A DNA stretch of 64,000 nucleotides from Sinomonas terrae (GTDB taxonomy: Bacteria > Actinomycetota > Actinomycetes > Actinomycetales > Micrococcaceae): assembly GCF_022539255.1 (NCBI RefSeq), contig NZ_JAKZBV010000001.1, positions 2,604,001 to 2,668,000 of the forward strand, given 5' to 3'. Shown here piece by piece: positions 1-8,183 of the stretch (positions are counted from its first letter, which is position 1; the number at the start of each line of letters is the position of its first letter). Below the pieces are notes generated by a model. The model worked only from the letters and a program-made list of their open reading frames with translations, had not been told where the DNA came from and did no database searches. The position numbers and the translations under genes are program-made.

Positions 1-1145
1 GGGTGGACCTTCGCGATCGCCCCGTCGAGGTGGAACTCGACCGTCGTGCCGCTCAGCCGCACGTCCAGGCGGGTCCCGACGAGCTGGTAGGGCACCGAGT
101 AGAGCACCCCCTTGACCGAGGCGTGGCAGTCCGATCCGACCATGGCGGTGCGCCACTCGGCGGGCTCGAGCCTGCGGGGCGGCAGCGGGACCAGGGCCGG
201 GCGCTCCACCGCGGCCAGGACCTCCCAGGACGTCTGCCCGGCCAGGGCCCTGGGCTTGTGGGCCCCGGCGACGTCGCGGCACCACCGCACGGCCTCGGCG
301 CGCATCTGCGCCATCGAGGTGAAGGACCTGCCGGCCCAGAACGAGCCGCGCACGTACTGGACCATCCGCTCCACGTGCGGCTTGTCCTTGGGCCTGTTCC
401 CCCTGGCCGGGTCCAGCAGGGTCCCGTAGTGCTCGGCCAGCTCGGCGTAGGCCCGGTTGAGCTTGGGGTCGTAGAGGTCGGGCCTGATGACCCCGGCCTT
501 GAGGTTGTCCGAGGTGATCCGGCGCGGGACGCCCTCGAAGAGCTCGAACGCGGCCACGTGCGCGTTCGTCCACACCGTCTGGTCCATCCGGGTCGTGGGA
601 TAGACGAAGGGCAGCTTCGAGAACGGCAGCGTGAGCACGAACGCCCACACCCGGTGGCCCCTGCCGGTCTCCGGGTCGCGCCAGTGCCCGAGCATGCCAT
701 AGTCGACCTCGCCGAGCTCTCCCGGCGCGGACGGGGGCTTGAGCACCGTGGGCTTCCGCCCCGCCCGCCCGGCATCGGGCAGGGTCGCGGCCAGCCAGCG
801 GTAGAACGAGCGCTGCGAGGCGTTCACCCCGTGCTCGTCCACGAGGCGCTGGTGGACCACGGCCCCGGCGACCCCGGCCTCCAGCTGCTCCCTGACCCAC
901 TCGATGCGGGCGTCGAACTCCGGCCAGGAGACCTGCCGCAGCCTCCCGTCCACCACCGTCGGGAACCAGCCCGCGACCATGTCCCGCCACTCCTCGGCGT
1001 TCAGCCCGAGCCCCGGGGACAGGCCCTCGGCCTCGGCCGGGGCAAGGTACTTCGCCACAGTCTTGCGGTCCATGCCCAACGACACTGCCAGCTCGCTCTT
1101 CGAGCGGCCCGCGTCCCAGTGCATGAACAGTTCGATCAGATCCAT
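1..1145 (-). CDS. istA: IS21-family transposase IstA, truncated by the window edge
   Basis: Reads leftward from ATG at 1145 and runs off position 1 with no stop, giving about 381 residues. The N-terminus (MDLIELFMHWDAGRSKSEL) is a helix-turn-helix of the IS21 type. It is followed by an rve/DDE integrase core with the blocks GELGEVDYGMLGHW, ITSDNLKAGVI and KPHVERMVQYVRGSF, which carry the expected acidic residues. In this family IstA cuts and joins the element ends, and the ATPase IstB, which should lie downstream, is outside the window. Two repeats typical of an IS21 terminus lie just upstream. The reading frame is open throughout, so the gene looks intact as far as it can be seen. Confidence 0.9.
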   Translation of the reverse strand, partial: MDLIELFMHWDAGRSKSELAVSLGMDRKTVAKYLAPAEAEGLSPGLGLNAEEWRDMVAGWFPTVVDGRLRQVSWPEFDARIEWVREQLEAGVAGAVVHQRLVDEHGVNASQRSFYRWLAATLPDAGRAGRKPTVLKPPSAPGELGEVDYGMLGHWRDPETGRGHRVWAFVLTLPFSKLPFVYPTTRMDQTVWTNAHVAAFELFEGVPRRITSDNLKAGVIRPDLYDPKLNRAYAELAEHYGTLLDPARGNRPKDKPHVERMVQYVRGSFWAGRSFTSMAQMRAEAVRWCRDVAGAHKPRALAGQTSWEVLAAVERPALVPLPPRRLEPAEWRTAMVGSDCHASVKGVLYSVPYQLVGTRLDVRLSGTTVEFHLDGAIAKVH

Positions 1146-1255
1146 CGCTGCCACACTCCTACGCGCCAAACCACGAACCCCGCCTCCGGCCCGACCATCG
1201 GACCCGAGGCAAGGCTCTCGGACAAGGCACCGGCGGCGCGTGACGTCATCCCCAT

Positions 1256-1308
1256 GGGAATTCCGTGGCGAACCACCGCTCAAGGTGGGGAAATCCGTGG
1301 CGAGAACC
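1256..1308. repeat. IS21-type terminal transposase-binding repeats
   Basis: Two copies of a 21-22 bp motif stand in the same orientation: GGGAATTCCGTGGCGAACC begins at 1256 and GGGAAATCCGTGGCGAGAACC at 1288, about 31 bp apart. IS21 elements carry multiple such repeats at their ends as transposase binding sites. The position 110-165 bp upstream of istA fits one terminus of the element. The exact tip and target duplication cannot be set because the other end is outside the window. Confidence 0.6.
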
Positions 1309-2268
1309 GACCTACGAGTGAGGAATTACGCGGCGGACGACACAATCGACTCCTGCGGGTTGGGTAGCCGACTGGTTCGCTTGCACCTCGGGTCGGCACA
1401 ACGTCCGAGTTTCGAGCGGCTCGTGAACTCTCGCCGAGGAGTTGGCGAAGAGCCGTCGCAAGCCGCGGCAGCCGAAGGGGCCGTCAACCAATAGGGCGGC
1501 CGGTTCCAGGATCGGGCTGATGGCCTGACCTTTACCGGGCCCGGCGCCGGGCCGACCTCGGTTGCCGGGGAGAGTGTGTGCACCTGCCTGCTGGGAGGTG
1601 TCGCACCGATGCTCACAACGAGCCGCAGACGGAAGGGCCAGTACGGGTTCGCCCTGCTGGAATGGTCCGGTCCGAGGTCGCCGCGCGCTGGCAGAGGCGT
1701 CCCGGCTCACCAGCGCCGGCAAAAGCCCCGGTCAGGCGGTGGGGCCACGGTGGCCCCAGCGCCGGTGATTGAACGGGACGAAGCGGGAACAGGCCGCCGC
1801 GCCTATGGTTGCCGGCGAGACTCGAATGCTTCAGCGACCTGCAACGCCTGGAACCAGCGAGTCGAGCCGGTTCACCGACAGCGCGTAAAAGCCCAGGTCG
1901 CGCGGTGCCGCCACGGTAGCGGCACCGGCACCACCGGCCGAGAACGCACCTGAAGCATGCCCGCGCGCCGATCCGCTCGCGCCACAAGCGCGCGAAGGAT
2001 GGTCGGAGTCTGGCCTCAGCGAAGTCATCCTCGCCGAGCCTTGAACCCGAAGGACTCGCACGACCTGACCACCCCCACCAGGAACGAGACGACACCACTG
2101 CATGCTCCATCACTATTGGAGAGCACAAGGCGCGATCCGCACAACCCTCCGGTCCGACGAGTCCACCGCGCAGTCCGACACGGTCCAGCTTCTCCCTCCC
2201 GGGCAGCGCCCCGGTCCCGCTGAGCTCCCATCGCCCACTGTGCCATGCCCGCAGCCGGCCGGCGAAGG
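1309..2268. other. Gap between IS21 end and integrase; no recognisable gene
   Basis: About 960 bases with several overlapping open frames on both strands. Their translations are rich in Arg, Pro, Ser and Cys, lack hydrophobic periodicity and resemble no family I know. No ribosome site precedes any of them convincingly. The stretch probably holds decayed mobile-element DNA. Confidence 0.5.
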
Positions 2269-3450
2269 TCACGCATCCTTCGCGAACGCGCGCCCGAGCA
2301 TCTCGGCGGTGGCCGGGTTCACCATCTCGTTGCGGCGGATGTAGTGCGCGATGGTGATCTTCGGGTCGGTGTGGCCGAGCAGTTCGGCGGCGAGATCGAC
2401 GCCGGCTTCCGCACTGATGGCAGTCGCGACAGTCCGACGGAACAGGTGCGGGGTGACCCCGGTGATCCCGGCGAGGTCCATCACATGGCGGAGCTGGCGT
2501 CGGACGTTGTTGGTCGTCAGCGGCGTTCCCTCCCTGCTGCAGAACAGCAGGGCATCTAGCGACGGGGCCTCCATCCGGACCAGCCGGCGCCGAACGGCCT
2601 CGGCGGCGAACGACGGGATCGCCACCGTCCGCCGCGACTTGGCCGTCTTCGGGTGATCCTGCCGCACGGTCGGCTCGCCCCGGTGACTGACGATGGTGCC
2701 GGCGATCCGGATCGAGGGCACGGCCCCGGTGACGTCGACGTCGCGTCGGCGGATGGCCAGGACCTCCCCGATCCGGGCGGAGGTGCCCAGCATGACCTCC
2801 ACGATCGCCCCGAGCTGCCCGTCCGGCTTCGGCCCCGACGGCGAGCGCCCGGCCTCCCAGTCGGCGATCGCGGCCCGGATCGCATTCACTTCCACCGGGG
2901 TGAGCGCGTCCGGAGTCGACGCGGGCCGATACAGGCGGGAGACGTGGTCCATCGGGTTCCGCGGCAGCACCTCATGCCGGACCGCCAGGCCCAGGGCCAG
3001 GCGCAGGACAACGCGGGCCTGCTTGGCCCGGCCGTAGCTCTGCCTGGCGAGCTGCTTGAGGAAGTGGTCGCAGCGGGCCACGCCAATCTCCCGCAGGGTC
3101 AGGCTCCCGAAGACCGGCAGGACGAGCCTGCGCATGTTGCCCTCGTAGAGCTGCCGGGTGCGCCTGGAGAGCCGGCCCTCCAGGTCGAGGTCCTCGAGCC
3201 AGTACGCGACCAGGTCCCCGAACGGGCTGTCCGCGGTGAGCTTGGAGGAGGAGGGCTGGAAGAGGCTCCGCTCGGAGAGCTTGGCCTTCAGCGCGCGTTC
3301 GGCGGCCCCGCGGGTCGCCCCGGTGGCCTGCACGAGGCGGGTCCTGCCGTCCCAGCCGCGGTAGCGGGCCCGGGCGACGCTGCGGCCGCCGGGGGCGGGC
3401 AGGTAGCCGATCTCCCCGAAGGTACCGATTGCCAGGCGCTGGCGGCTCAC
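2269..3450 (-). CDS. int: Tyrosine recombinase / phage-type integrase
   Basis: A site-specific recombinase of 393 aa. The N-terminus (about 1-65) is a beta-rich arm-binding domain, followed by a core-binding SAM-like domain (about 75-165) and the catalytic domain. Visible active-site blocks are SARIGEVLAI (first Arg), HLFRRT (His-x-x-Arg), LLGHTDPKIT and the tyrosine in IAHYIRRNE. The GTG start at 3450 is preferred because GGGAGG lies 7 nt upstream, and translation upstream of it overlaps the preceding gene. The excisionase-like gene stops 4 nt before this start, so the two form an operon. A tRNA-Pro 3' fragment 400 bp upstream is the likely recombination site. Confidence 0.93.
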   Translation of the reverse strand: MSRQRLAIGTFGEIGYLPAPGGRSVARARYRGWDGRTRLVQATGATRGAAERALKAKLSERSLFQPSSSKLTADSPFGDLVAYWLEDLDLEGRLSRRTRQLYEGNMRRLVLPVFGSLTLREIGVARCDHFLKQLARQSYGRAKQARVVLRLALGLAVRHEVLPRNPMDHVSRLYRPASTPDALTPVEVNAIRAAIADWEAGRSPSGPKPDGQLGAIVEVMLGTSARIGEVLAIRRRDVDVTGAVPSIRIAGTIVSHRGEPTVRQDHPKTAKSRRTVAIPSFAAEAVRRRLVRMEAPSLDALLFCSREGTPLTTNNVRRQLRHVMDLAGITGVTPHLFRRTVATAISAEAGVDLAAELLGHTDPKITIAHYIRRNEMVNPATAEMLGRAFAKDA

Positions 3451-3454
3451 CTGG

Positions 3455-3694
3455 TCACCTCCCGCCCGCCGGCGGCGGCGGCCCGGGCTCGCGCTGGCCT
3501 TCGATCCAGACGCGCACATCGGAGACGGCGAACTTCAGGTGCTTGCCGAAGCGGTAGGCGCGCGGGCCCAAGCCCCGCGTACGCCAGTCGTAGACCGTGG
3601 AGACCGGCACGCCCAGGTACGCTGCGAGCTCGCCGACATCCAGCAGGGGTTCCAGCCCCAAAGGGGTGCCTGCAGCACTGTGCTCTGTGTCCAT
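3455..3694 (-). CDS. xis: Excisionase-like helix-turn-helix protein
   Basis: A protein of 79 aa with a winged-helix MerR/AlpA-like DNA-binding domain. The core LLDVGELAAYLGVPVSTVYD is followed by RFGKHLKFAVSDVRVWIEGQ, the typical wing and C-terminal helix of excisionase (HTH_17) proteins. Xis proteins bend attachment-site DNA and bias integrase toward excision. Stop at 3455 and the integrase GTG at 3450 are 4 nt apart, showing co-transcription and probably translational coupling. A longer frame opens upstream at a TTG, but the internal ATG (MDTEHSAAG) fits the family length. Assignment is by fold pattern and neighbourhood. Confidence 0.8.
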   Translation of the reverse strand: MDTEHSAAGTPLGLEPLLDVGELAAYLGVPVSTVYDWRTRGLGPRAYRFGKHLKFAVSDVRVWIEGQREPGPPPPAGGR

Positions 3695-3839
3695 GCCGGA
3701 CAGGTGCGCCGCGCTGCCCCGCAGGGACCGGAGCCAACCGCAGCGTTCGCGGGGCGGCCGGAGAACGGCGGAGCCGGAGAGCCGCGGAGAGCCCAATTCG
3801 ATGGGTTTTCGATGACCGGATCAAATCTCACCAACTGAA

Positions 3840-3871
3840 AAGTCCCGGAAACCCTTGAGTTCCCGGGACTT
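3840..3871 (-). terminator. Rho-independent terminator after the tRNA fragment
   Basis: A 9-bp stem (AAGTCCCGG/CCGGGACTT) with a 14-nt loop is followed on the minus strand by TTTT. It lies directly 3' of the tRNA-Pro fragment, where a tRNA terminator would normally sit, and upstream of xis. Confidence 0.75.
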
Positions 3872-3873
3872 CG

Positions 3874-3918
3874 TGGTCGGGCTGACAGGATTTGAACCTG
3901 CGACCCCTTGACCCCCAG
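3874..3918 (-). other. attachment-site core: 3' half of a tRNA-Pro(GGG) gene
   Basis: Read leftward, the sequence runs from the anticodon loop (CTGGGGG, anticodon GGG) through the 3' anticodon stem (TCAAG), the T arm (GGTTCAAATCC) and the acceptor strand with CCA. The matching 5' half is absent: bases 3919-3923 read GACGC instead of the expected CTTGA stem partner. This is the usual shape of an integrase crossover core in a tRNA 3' end, here about 180 bp from xis/int. It is therefore a remnant attachment site, not a functional tRNA. Confidence 0.75.
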
Positions 3919-4012
3919 GCGTCAGAAACCCTGAGCAGAAGGAAAATCCGCGTGGTTTCCGCCGGTCAGATCATCCAGAGCACGTCACGAGATGAATGGT
4001 TTGTATGATTTT

Positions 4013-4030
4013 GGTCCCCTTCTGGTCCCC
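4013..4030. repeat. Short direct repeats beside the attachment core (possible integrase arm sites)
   Basis: GGTCCCC occurs at 4013-4019 and again at 4024-4030, separated by 4 nt and about 95 bp from the tRNA core. Integrase arm-type sites are short direct repeats flanking the core at this sort of distance. The assignment is inference only. Confidence 0.3.
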
Positions 4031-4097
4031 CGTCTTGTACAGGCACAAAGCCTGGCACACTGGGCCTCGACGTGTGCCTGGGGCGCTGAGGACGGAC

Positions 4098-4319
4098 CTA
4101 ACTCGCCCAAGGGCCGTTCGGCTTCGCATTGAGGACGGCCGCGATGTATTGACCTCGGGATTGCCCATCAGCGGTGAACTCATCCCAGGTGGTCTGTGGA
4201 CATGCGGAGTAGGCCCATTCGACTCCGTTCGGGAAGCGGACAAGGATGGTCTCGCTCTCAGGCAGGTATGCCTCAGCGACGATTCGAGACGATCCGTCCA
4301 CGGGCTGCCAGTCGATCAT
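4098..4319 (-). CDS. KTSC-domain small protein, third gene of the SIR2-HerA operon
   Basis: A protein of 73 aa. The body (SSRIVAEAYLPESETILVRF, then NGVEWAYSACP and a final NAKPNGPW) follows the KTSC domain pattern: a Ser-Ser start, three beta strands with a YxF/YxY turn and a conserved C-terminal segment. The domain's biochemical role is not established. The ATG at 4319 overlaps the HerA stop in ATGA, which indicates translational coupling and argues for a function linked to SIR2-HerA. A longer in-frame extension upstream lies inside herA and is less likely. The domain call rests on reading only. Confidence 0.6.
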   Translation of the reverse strand: MIDWQPVDGSSRIVAEAYLPESETILVRFPNGVEWAYSACPQTTWDEFTADGQSRGQYIAAVLNAKPNGPWAS

Positions 4320-6079
4320 GTTTCCTCCATGTTGTAGATTCCTCGCCACGACGCGATCGCCGCTGCCACGTTCGGTGGGCTGCCTGGTTGGCGCCAAGAC
4401 TCAAGAGAGGGGTCGTGTGCATTCGGGAAGGGCGTTGGGGCGTCCACCAGAGCGCGCGCTGGCAAGCTAATCGCCTCACCGGTGACGATCGCCTCGCCGG
4501 TTCGTAGTGCCGGCAGCACAGTGGCCAGTCCGGATACGCTGTCGGGCAACGCGGCTCTAATCTTCGCCTGATCTGCTGAGTTGCTGAGCCTCAACGCTAT
4601 AAGAGTTCCTGCTTGTGCGAGCGCAGTGTCGGGAAGCTCGGAAGGTCGTTGAGTCACAAGTACCAACCCCACGCCATACTTGCGGCCCTCTCGAGCGATG
4701 CGATTCGCTGCGTTGCTGGCCATGTGCGCGGCGGCCGGCCCGAGGTAGCGATGTGCTTCCTCTAGGACGATGAGCACAGGGCGGGAGCGGCCAATACCGG
4801 TCCCGCCAGCAGGGGTGCGAACCGCTGTTTCAAATATCAGTGTGAGAATGACGCCGATCGCCAGCTCGCTGGCTTCGTCGGGAACTCCGCTGAAGTCGAG
4901 GATGGAGACTGGTCTTTCGCGTCCTAGCCAGTTGGCGACCTCGTCGATGAGGGGATCTTCTCCCTGCGGATCGCCTACTGGTTCCTGAAGGAAGGAGCGG
5001 CGTGGATCCAGGAGCCCAAGACGAAGCAGCTCCGGGACAGCACCATAGGTGCCGTGGATCGGGCTCTTGAACGGGGGCGCACTCGCGGGACCATACGGCG
5101 CAAACTTCTTAGGGGTTAGCGTCTGCGGGTCGCCCTCGCTTTCCGCGACTGCTGTTGCCGGGTCAGTCTTGACCTGTCGAACTTCGTTGTTTTCGGCGTC
5201 GAGCTGATGCCATACCTTGCGGAGATCAAAAGGGATCGGGGTGTCAGCAGTGACCGATGCGGAGTCGAGTGCGAGCCAGTCGGCTTCGGTGGCGAAGGCG
5301 CGTCGTTCCTGAGTGACTAGTTCACGGAAGCGACTTTGAGCTGTGCCTCCCCCATGTGTTCCTGCAAAGGCATGGAGGATGTCGAGCGCTGGCAAAGCCC
5401 AATAGGGCACGCGGATGCCGCGGTCTCCACTGTCGAGTACGGAACGAATGGATGCGTGGCCGCTGAGCGCCTCGGCGTACTCCCCATGGGGATCGATGAC
5501 GACGATGTTGGCTGCGTCCCAGCCTCCTCGGGCAAACCCTTGGAGAAGTGAAGCCACGCAGCTCGTCTTGCCAGCGCCGGTCGAGCCGACGATTGCCGCG
5601 TGTCGGGTGACGAATCGGCTGGCTTCAAGGCATACCGGCACTTCTTCAGCAGCCGCGAGTCTGCCGAAGCGCAGAGATCGATCGCTAGGCGATGGGAACA
5701 GCGCGTGGAGGTCGTCGGGCGTGGCGAAGTGGACAGGATCATCGAGACCAGGGTAGGTCCCTATGCCTCGCTGGAAGTGTCCGGTGCCTCGATCTATCTC
5801 ACCGAGCAGCTCGATCTGAAGCCATCGCTCGCCGACTTGAACGGTACCTACCGGCTTAGTAGCTCCGCTCAGTTCAGCGATACCGAGCAGGCTGACCTGT
5901 CCGATGAGGTCAACGAGCCCTTGGGGGATTCGCACGATCGAGCCGACTTGACCTATGCGCTGTAAGCGACCGCGATAGATTGGTGCTGCTCCGGCGAGGT
6001 CGGGGTCGAGAGCTACTGTGACCTGCGCTCCGAGGACATGTCTGACCCGTCCTATGCAAGTTGGATCCTGTTCACCCAT
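4316..6079 (-). CDS. herA: HerA-type hexameric ATPase/translocase of a SIR2-HerA defence pair
   Basis: A protein of 587 aa. A HAS-barrel-like beta domain occupies about 1-95 (MGEQDPTCIGRVRHVLGAQ onward). The RecA-like motor has Walker A GSTGAGKT at 165-172, the HerA-typical VIDPHGEY at 194-201, Walker B VLIVLEEAH at 435-443 and a sensor-like VTQRPSEL at about 475. HerA proteins are hexameric DNA translocases. When paired with SIR2-domain proteins they form an antiphage complex with NADase/nuclease activity. The start at 6079 overlaps the SIR2 stop by 8 nt, and the stop overlaps the KTSC start by 4 nt. The region is visibly less G/C-rich than its neighbours, consistent with acquisition. Confidence 0.88.
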   Translation of the reverse strand: MGEQDPTCIGRVRHVLGAQVTVALDPDLAGAAPIYRGRLQRIGQVGSIVRIPQGLVDLIGQVSLLGIAELSGATKPVGTVQVGERWLQIELLGEIDRGTGHFQRGIGTYPGLDDPVHFATPDDLHALFPSPSDRSLRFGRLAAAEEVPVCLEASRFVTRHAAIVGSTGAGKTSCVASLLQGFARGGWDAANIVVIDPHGEYAEALSGHASIRSVLDSGDRGIRVPYWALPALDILHAFAGTHGGGTAQSRFRELVTQERRAFATEADWLALDSASVTADTPIPFDLRKVWHQLDAENNEVRQVKTDPATAVAESEGDPQTLTPKKFAPYGPASAPPFKSPIHGTYGAVPELLRLGLLDPRRSFLQEPVGDPQGEDPLIDEVANWLGRERPVSILDFSGVPDEASELAIGVILTLIFETAVRTPAGGTGIGRSRPVLIVLEEAHRYLGPAAAHMASNAANRIAREGRKYGVGLVLVTQRPSELPDTALAQAGTLIALRLSNSADQAKIRAALPDSVSGLATVLPALRTGEAIVTGEAISLPARALVDAPTPFPNAHDPSLESWRQPGSPPNVAAAIASWRGIYNMEET

Positions 6080-7244
6080 TCGATTCCACCGCTTTCGCAA
6101 GCAAATCTGCGAGACGCGATTCCAGCTCCCCGCGTGGTGGGGAACTCCGTGCCAGGAAACGAGTGAAGAACTCGAAGTCACCCAGTAAGAATGCGTCGTC
6201 CTTCCACACATCGTCGGGGATCGATTCAGGCGTTTTCCAGGGTTGTCGGATACCTCCCAGGATTGCCTCGCTGCGCGTGACGACCTGGACGTTTGGCGTC
6301 GTGGCCGCGAGTGTCGCGACTTCGTCGGGAATCGTGGAATAGCAGAAAGCGATGAACTCAGAGCGCGGCCGTCGACGAGCCGCATTGAAGATCGTCTCGT
6401 TCAGGTGTTGATCGCCGAACGCGTAGCCAGTGATCAAGGTAAGAGTCTCGGGCTCATCAAGTGCATGCCGTAGCCGGTCCTGGAGCACGAGGAATGGCAC
6501 CCGTCGCGACTCATCGTACTTCGCGTCCGAAGGATAGATCGCAGCCGGGTGGTCATCCGGCGCTGGCGTTCCGAGGCGCACGACGGTGGGACTTTCGTCC
6601 TCGCTCCAGACCCAATGCACTGATCCGTGGAGCTTCCACAGACGGACGAGGAAGGACGGAAGTGAAGCGCCCGCTGACTGGACACCGCGCTCCGTGTCTC
6701 CGACGCCTTCAACGAGATCCCCGCGGAACTGGGCGCGCAAGGTGCCTACGAATCCATCAAAGTAAGGGACGCCAAGTGCCTCAAGCCCGGATTCGGCGAG
6801 CAGGTCGTAGTTGACCGTGAAAAGCTCGATGGGCCGGTGATAGTCCGCTCTGGCTGCCCACGACGCAAGCCGCCACATCGGCTCATGCGTAACTTCTCCG
6901 GACATGAGCCTATCGATAATTAGCCGACAAATCTCGATATCCAGGGCGCCCGCCTGCGCCCCAGTCAGCCCGTCGACCGTGTCCTCGCCTCCTTCAAGCA
7001 ACGTCGCAATGCGGCGTAGCCTGCTGAGCACTTGCTCCAGATTCCGACCCGTCGCAAGGCGCTCAAAAGCGGCCAACTCATCGGCCGTCAAGGAACCCCG
7101 GACATGCTCAGTCAGTCCGGCCACGTCAGGGAGGCCACAAGCTTTCGACGCACCGGCGCCGAGGAACAGGCACACATGACGCGAACGGGAGGCAAGCTTC
7201 TCGCTCAACCCGTTCACGAACCCCATGACATCGTGTGCCCGCAT
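6072..7244 (-). CDS. SIR2-domain NAD-hydrolase-like effector
   Basis: A protein of 390 aa with the SIR2_2 pattern. The nucleotide loop is LFLGAGAS (29-33 for GAGAS), with TVNYD carrying the catalytic Asn at about 145, KLHGSVHW with the catalytic His at about 206, and a C-terminal GYAFGDQHLNE block. Antiphage SIR2 proteins deplete NAD+ when an infection is sensed, and a HerA partner assembles with and controls them. Several possible starts exist. MRAHDVMGF at 7244 is chosen, but no strong ribosome site is visible, so MGFVNGL at 7226 is an alternative. It is the first gene of the three-gene operon. Confidence 0.85.
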   Translation of the reverse strand: MRAHDVMGFVNGLSEKLASRSRHVCLFLGAGASKACGLPDVAGLTEHVRGSLTADELAAFERLATGRNLEQVLSRLRRIATLLEGGEDTVDGLTGAQAGALDIEICRLIIDRLMSGEVTHEPMWRLASWAARADYHRPIELFTVNYDLLAESGLEALGVPYFDGFVGTLRAQFRGDLVEGVGDTERGVQSAGASLPSFLVRLWKLHGSVHWVWSEDESPTVVRLGTPAPDDHPAAIYPSDAKYDESRRVPFLVLQDRLRHALDEPETLTLITGYAFGDQHLNETIFNAARRRPRSEFIAFCYSTIPDEVATLAATTPNVQVVTRSEAILGGIRQPWKTPESIPDDVWKDDAFLLGDFEFFTRFLARSSPPRGELESRLADLLAKAVESNG

Positions 7245-7332
7245 GATCCATAGACTACGGTGGCAGCTCGCCCGTCGACGCTGAAGTGGCACCGTGTCTC
7301 CGACAGGTCAGCGGACCCACCTGCGCCTTCGG

Positions 7333-8097
7333 CTAGGCTTCCCCTCGACCCCTCCTCCTCGCGCGAGGCCTTACTGCCGATCTACAGCGTCGGGATGGTG
7401 CTCCTCGAAGTCGATGGTCCCGCCGGTCTCTCCCAGAGCGTGGTTTCGCCCGCACACTAACGACCGCGATCCAGAAGCGCTCGACCACCACGGGGATGCG
7501 CTCGTGGAGGACGGGAGTGAACTCGTCCCAGCCATGGTCGTCGCCAACGTCCTTCATCGCCTGCTGGTAGAGAGTTGCGTCCGCTGGGTCGGCGAGCGCG
7601 GCCTGTTCGATGTTCTGCCACGCGTTGTCGGGACTGATCGGCTGAGGATCATCACCGAGTTTGTCGAGATAATAGAAGCTTCCAAGGGCCCGTACGTGTC
7701 GAGCGCTTCGATGATCGGCACCATGACAGGGTCGTTGTCGACAGCGGGCACCCCGCGAACGTACTGACTGTTGTTCGCGGTACGCGCTCGCAACTCGTCC
7801 ATGACCGCCTCGTGCATGGGAACGAGCCTGTGTCTTGCTCCTGCATCTCGGTCTTGATGGCCACATGTGGTCTCAGTCTATCGCGATGAGCCCGAGAGTG
7901 ACTTTGTCGAGCTTCTCGACGCCGATCAACAGCACGGTGAGGATCGGGTCGCGGGTGGTATCGATGAACGCGCCAGCGCGGACCATATCCGTCGCGCAAG
8001 ACCCAGGAGACGTGCTTGAGCGCACGATGGTGCGGAACTCTTTTGTTTTCGCTCGGACCCCACACCGCCGTCTGAAACGATCAACCAGATTGGACAA
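7333..8097 (-). pseudogene. Frameshifted gene of unknown function next to the SIR2 operon
   Basis: Coherent protein-like segments appear in three successive minus-strand frames. The first is GAFIDTTRDPILTVLLIGVE (ending near 7873), the second HVAIKTEMQEQDTGSF (about 7815-7862), and the third MHEAVMDELRARTANN to LDTYGPLEAS (about 7817-7680). The reading then continues as FYYLDKLGDDPQPIS to PVVVERFWIAVVS (to about 7450). Joining them needs two or three frameshifts and one stop bypass, so the gene appears dead. No family is recognised. The joined product would be acidic, about 200 residues, and soluble. Confidence 0.55.
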
Positions 8098-8183
8098 CCG
8101 GTGCGGTCAGGTCGGCACCTGCGCCGCTCGCCGGCCTGACCTCTACGGATTTGGCTTACGCGTTCGACAGTTTCCACCGTTGG

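Noticed and set aside
3..1367. Long rightward frame (454 codons) opposite istA
   Set aside because: It is antisense to the transposase; its Arg/Pro/Gly-rich translation has no domain, while the minus strand gives clear IS21 motifs.
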